Under the pieces are notes generated by a model that was given only the letters and a program-made list of their open reading frames with translations, did no database searches and was not told the origin of the DNA. A program made the position numbers and the translations under genes. This document shows, one piece after another, positions 42,553 to 51,945 of a DNA stretch of 64,000 nucleotides. Origin of the DNA: Drechmeria coniospora (Eukaryota > Ascomycota > Sordariomycetes > Hypocreales > Ophiocordycipitaceae); NCBI RefSeq assembly GCF_001625195.1, contig NC_054389.1, forward strand, positions 7,870,520 through 7,934,519. Direction: 5' to 3'. Within the stretch, counting starts at the first letter, position 1. Each line of letters opens with the position of its first letter.

Positions 42553-43849
42553 ATGGCTTCCTCGCTGCAGCCCGTCCGTCGGGCCCTCGGCGGCACCGCT
42601 TCGAGGGCCCTGCGATGCTTCGCCACGGTGCCCAACGCCGACGGTGCAGCCCCCCCGGCCTCGAAGCCGGAGCGCAGGACCTATTTCAAGGACAAGACGG
42701 TCGCCTCCTTTTCCGACTTCGTCGCCACCTCGTCCCCCGATCAACCCCTCTCGCCCGTCGACGCCTACACCCTACGCACCGCCGAGGTCGGCCCGGCGGG
42801 TAGGAAGAGGACCATCACGCGGCTGCCCGAGTGGCTCAAGACGTCGATTCCCGCGGGCAACGACAACTACAAGAAGATCAAGCACGACCTGCGCGGCCTC
42901 GGCCTGCACACCGTCTGCGAGGAGGCCCGATGCCCCAACATATCCGAGTGCTGGGGCGGCTCCGACAAGAGCGCGGCGACGGCCACCATCATGCTCATGG
43001 GCGACACCTGCACCAGAGGGTGCCGCTTCTGCAGCGTCAAGACGAACCGGGCGCCCGCCCCCCTCGACCCGCACGAGCCCGAGCACACGGCCGAGGCCTT
43101 GGCGCGATGGGGTCTCGGCTACGTTGTCCTGACGAGCGTCGACCGCGACGACCTCGTCGACGGCGGCGCCCGCCACTTTGCCGAGACGATCCGCAAGATC
43201 AAGCACAAGAAGCCGTCGTTGCTCGTCGAGGCCCTCACCGGCGACTTCCGGGGCGACCTGGACATGGTCAAGGTCGTCGCTGAGAGCGGCCTCGACGTGT
43301 ACGCCCACAACGTCGAGACGGTCGAGGCCCTGACGCCGTACGTGCGCGATCGCCGGGCCACCTTCCGCCAGAGCCTCGATGTCCTGCGCCACGTCAAGGA
43401 CGTGAGGGGCAAGGAGGGCATCATCACCAAGACGAGCATCATGCTGGGCCTCGGCGAGCAGGAGCACGAGGTCATGGATGCCCTGAGGGGTACGTATCCC
43501 GCCCCGCCGTCACCGTGGCCGTCTCCGATCTAACGAGAACCGTGCAGAGCTGCGACGGGCCAACGTCGACGTCGTCACCTTTGGCCAGTACATGCGCCCG
43601 ACCAAGCGCCACCTCAAGGTCGAAAAGTACGTCACGCCCGACGAGTTCGACGCCTGGCGGACGCGCGCCCTCGACATGGGCTTCCTCTACTGCGCCAGCG
43701 GCCCTCTCGTCCGGTCATCGTACAAGGCCGGCGAGGCCTTCATCGAGAACGTGCTGCGGAAGAGAGCCGGCGGAAAGGACACGACGGCAGGCCGCGAGAG
43801 TCTCGGCCCAGCAGCTGCCTTGGGCTCCGATGCTCCATCGACGATATGA
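42553..43849 (+). CDS. LIP5: Lipoyl synthase, mitochondrial
   Basis: Radical-SAM enzyme inserting two sulfurs into octanoyl groups on lipoate-dependent proteins such as pyruvate dehydrogenase E2. Exons 42553-43489 and 43548-43849 give 412 aa. The 58-nt intron has a GTACGT donor and a CTAAC branch, and splits a Glu codon. An Arg-rich mitochondrial presequence covers about residues 1-25. The auxiliary Fe-S cluster ligands are C122, C127 and C133 ('[12 protein letters not shown]'); the radical-SAM triad is C153, C157 and C160 ('CTRGCRFC'). Ser369 in 'VRSSYKAGE' is the conserved serine ligand of the auxiliary cluster. All catalytic elements are intact. The start at 42553 is the first ATG; the frame extends upstream only through a TTG. 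Confidence 0.95.
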
Positions 43850-44187
43850 AAAAGCGACGCCATCGGGTCCTCGGCTCGCCTACACTTTTTTGTTTGATCG
43901 TTCGATCGGGTCGCATGGGATGGCGTTGGGGGTTCAACCGCTTGGCAGCAGGCCATGCAACCATAGCTCCGCGTCGTTGTGAGCGCCTGCGCAATCATGA
44001 GATTCGGAGGCAGGGGGGCACGGCGTCGGGCCGTTTTCTTCGAATGCACATGTACCGGAAGAGGCAGAAAAGGCGGCGTGTAGACGTGTGGGAGCGCAGA
44101 AGACGAGCCCAGTCCCATCGCGGGCCGGGTTGGGAGGGTCGAGCGTCAAGGGGGGTATCGTTCATGCTATGCTAACCCGCGACTCAC
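43850..44187. other. Shared 3' region between LIP5 and the SPOUT-type gene
   Basis: Convergent 3' ends. No gene is seen. 'tttttttg' near 43884 may aid 3'-end formation of LIP5. Confidence 0.45.
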
Positions 44188-45386
44188 TCAACTCGTGTCC
44201 CATAGCCCTCGCAGCGCGGTCAGGCCGATGAACAGCGCCTCCTCCGTCCGGATCGTCCGGCTGCCCTGGTGCGGCAGCACGTTGACCCAATGATCAAACA
44301 GCTCCTTCGTCCTCGGTCCCTGCACCTCCATGCCGCCGAGCTCGGCGTCGTTCATGGCGGCGAACTCGAGGCCGCGAGGCCCGCCAAAGACTATCAGCAG
44401 GTGCTTGAAGCCGAGCGGCTTCGGTGCCGACGCCGGAAAGGCCTTGGACACGGGCAGGCCGCGCTCCGAGGTGCCGATGCTCATGTCGTAGCCGCCCTCG
44501 TAGGGGGATTCGGTGAAGACGGAGGAGAGGGAGCCGGCCTTGCGGACCGAGTACCCCCAGTAGTAGCCGCCTCGCTCGCGGGGCGCCGCCGGGTCGACGC
44601 ACTCGGGGTACTTGGACTGGTCCTCGTGGAAGAGGAGCGTGAGCCGCGTCTTGGCCGGGATGCTCTCCTCGATCTCGGCCGGCTCCTCCATGCCGACCTC
44701 GACGAGCGTGCCCTTGCCGGAGCTCGTCTTGCCGGCGACGGTGACGCCCTCGCGGTAGGGGATCCACTCCTTGGGGTTCGGGTGATGCGGCATGTCGAGG
44801 CTCGGCAGCAGCGCCGTGAGCCGGAGGTTGGGATGGAGGGGGAAGAGGGCCTTGCGCATGAAGGGCGGCGCCTCGAGGAAGGAGAGGATGTGCGCCATGA
44901 AGTGACACGGGTCCGTGTCGCCCGTGTACGAGGCCGGGTCGGTCTGGCGCGGTCGCGACGAGGCGGGCGAGTCGTCGAAGACGACGACTTCGTCGACGGA
45001 GAAGACGGCGAGGGCACGGGCGATGCGACCGGGGGCCGTCATGCGCTGGTCGGCCGTCGCGAGGCTGGCGTCGTTAGCGAGAGCGGCGGCGAGAGCGGAG
45101 GGCTTTCCCGGCGCGAGCGTGCCGCCGAGTCTGGCTTACTTGGTGATGATGCTGCTGGGGATGGCAACGGATACCGTCCAGTCGCGGCCGCCGTTGACGG
45201 GCGTGAACATGGCCGACGGCTTGAACGTCCTGGCCTGCTCTTGCTGGCCGCCATGGCCCAGTTTGCGTTTCTGCAGGCCGCGGGTCAGCGACGCATCCCA
45301 CCACGGTTGTTGTCCATCGGGTGTGGGGGAGGGTGGTGGCAGCAGTGGAAATGGCAGACCTTGTTGTGGCGCTCGGGGTACGCCAT
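44188..45386 (-). CDS. SPOUT-type RNA methyltransferase (C9orf114/SPOUT1 family)
   Basis: Putative SAM-dependent RNA methyltransferase with the knotted SPOUT fold. Minus-strand exons 45386-45360, 45270-45140 and 45064-44188 give 344 aa; introns are 89 and 75 nt, the second with a CTAAC branch. Key segments: 'RDWTVSVAIPSSIIT' with the continuation 'RIARALAVFSVDEVVVFDD' (the family's opening strand and helix), 'YWGYSVRKAGSLSSVF', and the knot region 'LLIVFGGPRGLEFA', with 'NVLPHQGSRTIRTEEALFIGL' near the C-terminus. A basic N-terminus ('NKKRKLGHGG') suggests nuclear or nucleolar location. The first exon is only 9 codons and its GTCTGC donor is weak, so the start is less certain than the rest. 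Confidence 0.88.
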
Positions 45387-45990
45387 CTTTCCGGCGAATG
45401 CAATTGAATTCCGTTGACTGCCTGACTTGGTGGTGGTGATGTTGATGGTGGTGTTTTAGAGTTCGCTGAGAGCGCTTATCGCAGAAAAGTTGGGCCGCAC
45501 ACTCCGATACGGCCTACCATATGTACATGACCGGGTAACGCGCCGTACCATTGGTCAACAGCCCCGCTGAGGGGACACGGCCAGCTACCGTTACGGCTGA
45601 TGTCTTCTCTGTTAGCACAACGGCCACTCGTCGATCCACCACCGCCTGCCTATTCCGGCTCACGCTCGCCGCATGGTTGGTCAGCTTCCCAAGACGACTG
45701 AAGTACAACAACTACTCTGTACTTAGCCTGTGACTCTGTACAGTGAGGGGCAAAAGTTTATATCCCAGCCCAAGTCACTTTCCCCATGGCCAACGTGGGA
45801 AAGGTACTTGATCCCTGATAAAGGCGTACCGTATTTCCACGTACGAATACTGTACGCCTACGGCACGGAACCTTGCTGGCTGAATAATGTCGTCAAGCTG
45901 TCAACTTCCATCTCCCTCATCACCACCGACCGCCAACCGCCAACGTCGCCATCACCAAGACCTACCCACCATCTGCGTCCATCGAGCACC
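45387..45990. promoter_or_regulatory. Divergent promoter region
   Basis: About 600 bp between the starts of the SPOUT-type gene (minus) and the thioredoxin gene (plus). A short GTAC-containing patch lies near 45700-45745. No gene is supported. Regulation may be shared but no specific site is recognised. Confidence 0.5.
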
Positions 45991-46797
45991 ATGAGCGGGC
46001 CCGTCAACATCGGCTCCACGGGCGAGTGGCAGTCGCTGCTCGCTGGAAACAGCGTCGTCGTCGCGGATTGTAGGCCCCCCCCCCGCCATGCCGTGGCTGT
46101 GGATGCCAGCTCGCAGCTGTCCCGCTAACGTCACGTCCAACCGCAGTCTACGCCGACTGGTGCGGCCCCTGCAAGATGATCGCCCCTCACTTCGAAAAGC
46201 TCGCCAAGGACCACTCGTCTCCCAAGAAGGTGGCTTTTGCCAAGGTCAACGTCGATACCCAGTCGGCCGTCGCCCAGACCAACGCCGTCTCGGCCATGCC
46301 CACCTTCAAGATCTTCCACAAGGGCAACTGCGTCGACACCATCAAGGGCGCAAACCCCTCGGCCCTGAGCGAGGCCGTCTCCAAGGCCGTGAAGCTCGCC
46401 GGTGCCGCCGGGGGCGGGTCGGCCGAAGGCTTCAAGTCGGCCGGCCGGACCCTCGGCGACGGCAAGGCCCCTTCGGCGAGGAAGGCCAAGGCCGGCGCCG
46501 GCTTCGAGTGGATGAGCTTCACGAGCCTCCTCAACATGCTCATCAATTTCGTCGGCCTGTATCTCGTGTCTCTCTTCTCCGTGCGTCGCCACCCCCACGT
46601 GACTCCGTTACCCTGGACGAACAATTCGTGCTGACCCCGGTACCTCATAGACGGATGGCCGGAAGGCGGCGGAGGACTCGTACTTTAACGTCAACAAGGT
46701 CGTGTCCACCAGCAAGAAACCTTCGGCTGGAAACTCGAACCGAGTGACGATACCGAAGTCTGCCGTCAAGACACTGGCAGACTTGGCCGCAAAGTGA
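45991..46797 (+). CDS. Thioredoxin-domain protein with C-terminal extension
   Basis: Thiol-disulfide reductase domain plus an unusual tail. Exons 45991-46069, 46147-46580 and 46651-46797 give 219 aa; introns are 77 and 70 nt. The thioredoxin fold occupies about residues 1-105: 'FYADWCGPCK' with redox Cys32 and Cys35, then 'FAKVNVDTQ', 'SAMPTFKIFHKG' with the cis-Pro. After a Gly/Ser/Lys-rich linker comes a hydrophobic segment (about 150-171, 'SFTSLLNMLINFVGLYLVSLFS') long enough for one membrane pass, then a basic tail of about 48 residues. No signal peptide, so a membrane-tethered cytosol-facing thioredoxin is plausible but inferred. Intron 1 begins with a run of ten Cs just after the donor, a spot worth checking for assembly error. 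Confidence 0.88.
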
Positions 46798-48141
46798 TGA
46801 GGTTGATTGCACCGGCAGGCGTTTGGAGAGATACTACCAACAGGCGTCTGGGATATCGTCATCTTTTTTTGTATGATTTTGATTCTCACTTTGATGACAC
46901 GACACATGGTTTCGTCGGTTTTGTCGTACCGCCACCCTCGCTCGCCGCCACCTCCCGAAACATAGTGAATGACTGCAAAGGATGCAAAAAAGAAGAACAC
47001 CAGCCTGCCTCAAGGAACGGTCTATAGTCTATGTTATCTCGGAAAGCTCCAGCCTTGTCAGCATCATGCCATGCCGATACCGAGACACCAACCGGCCTTG
47101 ATTCGTGTCTGGTCTTGTCTGACGATTGAACCGACAAGCGATCCTAATGTCAAGGAACGGCTAGAAGAAAGACTTGCGATAATAAATCCGCCGTTTAATC
47201 TTTCAATTCATGGGATATACATGGGTCTTCATTTCGCTGCACAAAATACTGTGTTTGGGGGGCCTTGGATGGAGATCTGGTCGCCATGAGCAGAACAACG
47301 CTCGATTTTTCCGTGTCAACAAAGCCCTCAGCCATTTACGGGCATAAAACCCTCAGTGAGGAATAGGGAACTGAAAGAGAAGAAATACTCTCAATACGGA
47401 CTTAAGTTCATGAACCACTTGTTTCGTAACAATCAGAGACAGATGCTGAAGGTATAGGGTAGGCCATACTACCTTGAACTCTGCGTTACCACTCGCAGTG
47501 GAACGGTACAACCAAAGCCAATACAAGTATACGGCGTAGATCGATATAATGGGTAGCTGTGAATGGTGAATAACATAGAGTGTGCGACTGAGTAGAATTG
47601 GATCGTACTCGACTGCTCTTTGAACGGCACCAAGGTGACCGCAGGCGCGGGGCCGGCAGCGAGTGAGCTTGTGATACATATGTTGGCGATCAAAACAGTT
47701 ATTACATGCACAACATGGCAGAACATGCTTGGATTCAGACGTGTCACCACTTCTTTTATAGGAAAACTTTTGGTATTTGGTGATTGGATTACCTTGATTG
47801 AGAATATCCCGAGGCCTGATCCTGCGACGGCCGTCTATGTTGAGCCAACCTTTACAACAATTAAACCATGCACAACAGCTGTGGGAATCGAGCACAGTAT
47901 ACTGTAAACAATGCAGACGGTTCGCACCATGTGCGAGTTTGTTACAAGATCAAGCCATGCTTGTCTTATTCATGGCCAGAGATTTTCACTGACCATCATG
48001 GACTTTCATTCGAAATTGCGCATAATGACTGTGCCTTCCAAGAACAATATGTCGGGAATGAACTATCGCAGCGACCTTGGCCGTCCAAGTTTCTCCCTCT
48101 TTCCCACGGACAGGAACGTTTGTCGCACCGTATCCTCGACC
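46798..48141. other. A/T-richer decayed region
   Basis: From about 47100 the composition is clearly less GC-rich than elsewhere. A 181-codon minus-strand frame (47353-47895) and several plus-strand frames exist, but none shows a family motif and the codon use is not like the real genes. Probably relic sequence connected with the pseudogene to the right. Confidence 0.4.
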
Positions 48142-49050
48142 ATGGCACCTTCGGCCGACATCGACGACATTGATGGCGCGATAGGCCTGAGCTATACGAG
48201 ATTAGAGAGCGAGAGCAACGAAGAACGGAATACGCTCCCGCAGATGGAAAAGTTGCCAAGAAAGTTTACCTCGACGACGTGCCAGAGGTAACAATTCTCG
48301 ACACCGTCGCGGCCATCTGAGCCCTCGTTGACGAAGGTAAGCCCCCCCCCCCCCACTGCACTGCCATCGATATACGTCGACGCTGAAGGAGCCAACGTTT
48401 GCCGAAACGGTCTCAACTCCATCACTCAGGTGCAGGTTCTGCGAGTGCAGGTTCTGCGATGGAAGCAACGCTACTTCATCGACGTCCTGGCTCTCGGTGA
48501 AACGACCACTGTCACGGCCGGGACTCGCCGTGGTCGGACCCTCCGGAGCCTGATGGAATCGGAAGAATCCCAAAGGTATTTTTCGACGCACGAGACGCCT
48601 ATGACGCACTTCTCGCCCATTTCAGAGTTGCCCCAGAGGGCATCCAGGGACTGCAACTTATGGAGCTGGCAACCAGGAGCCTCAGCCGGCTGCGCGCGTT
48701 CGGGCTGCGGATGTGCATAGAGCGAGGCATGCCCCTTTCTGAACCTGAACGGTCCAGGTGGCGGCGTGCGAGGGATGACGGTCTTTGACTCTTTGCACCA
48801 GCCAAGGGGGTCCTTCAACGAACGACCGTTGTTCGAGCCTTTGCTGGTCTATTGCATCCAGGACTTCGAAATGCTGCACGAGTGTGAAGCGCAATATACA
48901 AGCAAAATGACAGACGAGCGGTGGCAGAGAATGCTCGCGGCATCGAAGGAGAGAGTGAAGCAAGCACAGTCGTTGTCGTATCATGGAGATGGCAAGGCCG
49001 CCGAATGGCTGTTTGCACCTCGTGGTTGGTGCATATACTCATCGGAGTGA
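48142..49050 (+). pseudogene. Broken 3'-5' exonuclease (DEDD/RNase D-like) gene
   Basis: Pieces of one protein lie in order in alternating frames. 'KVYLDDVPEVTILDTVAAI' ends in TGA at 48318, where a CGA codon would fit. After a poly-C run, 'SIYVDAEGANVCRNGLNSIT' and 'YFIDVLALG' follow in another frame. A frameshift near 48568 leads to 'PKVFFDARDAYDALLAHF' and 'RLRAFGLRMCIERGMPLS', ending in TGA at 48786, again where CGA is expected. A frameshift at the G-run 48806-48810 leads to 'SFNERPLFEPLLVYCIQDFEM'. The 'DAEGANL' and 'DARDAYDAL' motifs are characteristic of the 3'-5' exonuclease domain. No splicing pattern rescues it. The C-to-T changes at CGA codons would suit RIP or deamination, but that is inference. 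Confidence 0.75.
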
Positions 49051-49990
49051 CAAACTCAGAGACAATGCAGATGACAGACAGGCACTGCTTTCATTCCACT
49101 CCGAGTAGCGGATTCCGACGTTGACGTTTCTTTCGACAGGCCTCGCAGCATGAGAGGAATATCAGACTTCGTGGCAACCCTCTGGAACACTTCTTGTCGT
49201 GGCTGGCGTATAGCCCCCTCTCTTTCCAATGCCATTTCGTTGACAGTCCCCGATGCTGCCGATAGATTGCTCAACACGGCTGGTTGAAGCAAAGGCTCAC
49301 GGCTGGTGAGAACCTCAACTGCTCACTGGAAGGAGACGAGACGATTGGTGACTCACAACCAAGCCCCGTTTGCTGAATATTTCTTTCCTTCAATCACTTG
49401 TCCTGCTCAGCTTCGCCATCGGTGCATTGATGCACACCAGCCTGCCCTGCGGTCGCTAGTTCTTGCCGGTCAAGTCCACAATGAACAGCTCGTTCATCCG
49501 CAGAGATTCTTGTGCCCACGCAGAACCATGCCGATGAATCTTCGTGTGAATTATCGTCCTCGCGCCCTTCCAAATCGTCCGTCACTCATCAACCAGACTT
49601 CGATGCCGCCATCCCCAACTGTGTCGATATAGACGGCAAAAAATGACATCAGCGGGCACATGCAAGGCTCAGTATCCATGAAATATCAATCACTGCCCCT
49701 CGCACGATCCCTACAAGCTGGCCACACGGCCGAAGAGCATGAGCCAAGATGTGCTTGACCAAGAGAATAAAATTCTTCCACCCGCTGCAGGGCAGGTTTG
49801 TTGTATGAAACTGCCGACACGAGTCACACTGCCGATGAGCGTGAGCCAAGAAGTGCACGACCAGAAGAGGAAATTCTTTCACTCACCCTACGACAGCTTT
49901 GCCGTATAAAACCGCGCCCTGTTCGCATTTTGGTCACTTCTGGCCACGCAAAAGGCCACAGAACCAGAGACTGACCTCTCATGGGCGGTA
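49051..49990. other. Decayed region with coding-like fragments
   Basis: On the minus strand 49292-49056 encodes a Ser/Glu-rich fragment ('LSAASGTVNEMALERE') that looks coding, and upstream pieces such as 'GIEVWLMSDGRFGRAR' near 49590 lie in a different frame. They may be remnants of one or more genes. I cannot name the family or build an intact model. Confidence 0.4.
49728..49918. repeat. Diverged tandem duplication upstream of a Cys-rich ORF
   Basis: About 85 bp at 49728-49812 ('gccgaagagcatgagccaag') is repeated at 49832-49918 ('gccgatgagcgtgagccaag'). Both copies end in 'tgtatgaaactgcc' / 'cgtataaaaccgcg'. The second copy contains a TATA-like 'tataaa' at 49905-49910, about 95 bp before the next ATG. 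Confidence 0.7.
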
Positions 49991-50003
49991 GAGCACTTCA
50001 TCG

Positions 50004-51140
50004 ATGCCACCATGTACGAGAAACGACCTAGATGCAATAGTAAACTTGCTCCCGGCTTCGCACATCCACTTTTCCATGCGCCAAACGAAGATGGATGGGA
50101 ATCGAACAAAGCCCCGAGGGCATAGCATGTGCAAGTGCAAATGCGCCCTCGGATGGCTCCAATGTGCCAAGTGTGGCAGGTCCTCTTGGCAGGTGGCCGT
50201 CTGCTGCGATGAGGCAAGCCAAAGGGCGACGCTCTGTGCCGATCACCGACGAGTCCCCATACCGGGCGAGAAGTGTTTCCACTGCCTCGTTGCCCAAGTC
50301 AGCAGCGCTAGCGATGCAGGTATCTACCTGGGGCTGAAGAGTCGGGCCACTCAGGTAGCCAGATCAGGCATGTCCAACCTGAAGAGGCACATCTACATCC
50401 ACAGGACAAAAGTCCAAGCACTCGAGTGCGGGGGCAGAAAGCAGCACACTCAAGGGCGGAACACTCGAGTTCCCGACCGAGGCGTTTTGACACGACCTGT
50501 GCCGAGCCCAGAGACCAAGTTTGCGAGCTGCGAGGGGTCGAGGAATCGTTTCGCCATGGCTGGACGACAGCCGCAGAAGCAAGTCGACGTGGAGCTTGTG
50601 TCCATAGCGTACGCTGACACGCGACCGGCCGGGTGGGCCACACTCGGCCACCGAATTTCAGAAAAGTCGGTGTCACCGTCAGGCCGAGGAAGGGGATGGA
50701 TTCCGAGGCCGAGGAGAAGGAATGGTGCTAGAAAAGACCGAGGACGATCACCGGCAGGGCTTCAAGGAAGCTCTGCTCGACGGCCGCCTCAGAGACGGCA
50801 GCCTCAGATGGTGAATTATCCGTCAACCTTCTCCTACGTAGTCGTGGTGGCGGATCATCATCATCCACCCGGTTCTTCCTCGACGGAGCCAGAGTCGAAT
50901 CAGTATCCCGCCACGAGGCAGATGGAGCGAGCGGCCGGATCACGGCAGGCCATGAGGGCAGGGCACGCATGGACAAAGGGTACATCTGAGGAGCGGTGCC
51001 CCCCTATCCCAGAGCGGTCACCGTTGAGACCGATGATCGAACGACAGGGTGGACACGAGCATGGCGAACGCGGGCCGTCTCGGGGCCAAGAAGCCACGGC
51101 TGCCATCAGACGCCTCGTCCGATTTCAAAAGTTCAGTTAG
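50004..51140 (+). CDS. Hypothetical protein with Cys-rich N-terminal part
   Basis: An uninterrupted frame of 378 codons with a true ATG. Residues about 42-95 hold a dense Cys/His pattern ('CKCKCALGWLQCAKCGRSSW', then 'VCCDEASQ', 'LCADHRRVPIPGEKCFHCL') that resembles a zinc-binding module. The remainder is Arg/Gly/Ser-rich, codon-unbiased and low in conservation signals, so the true gene may end earlier or use a splice site near 50315 ('gcag gtatct'). A TATA-like box and diverged tandem repeats lie upstream. The function is unknown. It could also be a relic, given the decayed region to its left. Confidence 0.45.
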   Translation: MPPCTRNDLDAIVNLLPASHIHFSMRQTKMDGNRTKPRGHSMCKCKCALGWLQCAKCGRSSWQVAVCCDEASQRATLCADHRRVPIPGEKCFHCLVAQVSSASDAGIYLGLKSRATQVARSGMSNLKRHIYIHRTKVQALECGGRKQHTQGRNTRVPDRGVLTRPVPSPETKFASCEGSRNRFAMAGRQPQKQVDVELVSIAYADTRPAGWATLGHRISEKSVSPSGRGRGWIPRPRRRNGARKDRGRSPAGLQGSSARRPPQRRQPQMVNYPSTFSYVVVVADHHHPPGSSSTEPESNQYPATRQMERAAGSRQAMRAGHAWTKGTSEERCPPIPERSPLRPMIERQGGHEHGERGPSRGQEATAAIRRLVRFQKFS

Positions 51141-51149
51141 ATTCGGTCA

Positions 51150-51945
51150 AGGGGAAGGGGGGGGGGGGGGGGGTTCCCACCTCGCCGCTATCGTGGCCTG
51201 TTGGAGCATCGTCTGGGCAATCTTACCGTGCGCAGCGGTGGCAGCGTTGACAGAGTCGCATGGGCCAGCGGAGGAGCTGCATCATCCAACATGGCCACGG
51301 CCGCATCCTCGGCGCTCACAGTCGTCGAGCGGACGGTATGAGTGCGACGAGCCGTTTGAGCAACGAAGAGGAAAACTTCCACGAGAGACGGTTCACACGG
51401 TTTCACGGAAGGATTAGCAGCGGCGTCTATGCGACCTCGACGTCGGACGTTAGCGGCTAAGGGGCTCCCTGGGCGCAGGTCCAATCCGGAGAGGGGGGGT
51501 TGGAGCGGCAGGCAACCCAGGCCCAGTCACACCATTTGGCACCAAGGCGGAGTTCGGCTAGGATATCACGTCGACGTGCAACGCCAAAGTGGACGGTTCG
51601 GAGGAGGGGGGAGGCGACTTGGCATGGCATTCCGTGCAAGGACTCGGTGCCTTGTGACGGTCGGATTCGGATCTTGCCATGCGAGGCACGAAGGAGGGCG
51701 AAGACGCGTACCGCACGAGTGCGAGGAAACGTCAAGGAACGAGGGAGAGTGCGAGGAAACGTAGAGGGACGAGGGAGAGCACGAGGACGAGCATGGCGTG
51801 CCACTACAGTGCGAGCAGTGCGAGCAGTGCGAGTACTTAGTCCGAGGTGCAAGATACGAACAGGTAGGCACGACAGACAGGCGCGACAAGGTAGGCGCGA
51901 GAAGGTTGGTACGAGAAGCTAGGCACGAGCAGGTAGGTAGGTTCA
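51150..51945. repeat. Minisatellite patches
   Basis: A G-run of about 16 lies at 51157-51173. 'gtgcgaggaaacgt..a.ggacgagggaga' is doubled at 51719-51780. 'gtgcgagca' repeats at about 51808-51835. 'aggtaggc.cga.a' variants repeat about six times at 51862-51945. No gene is recognised. Confidence 0.7.
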
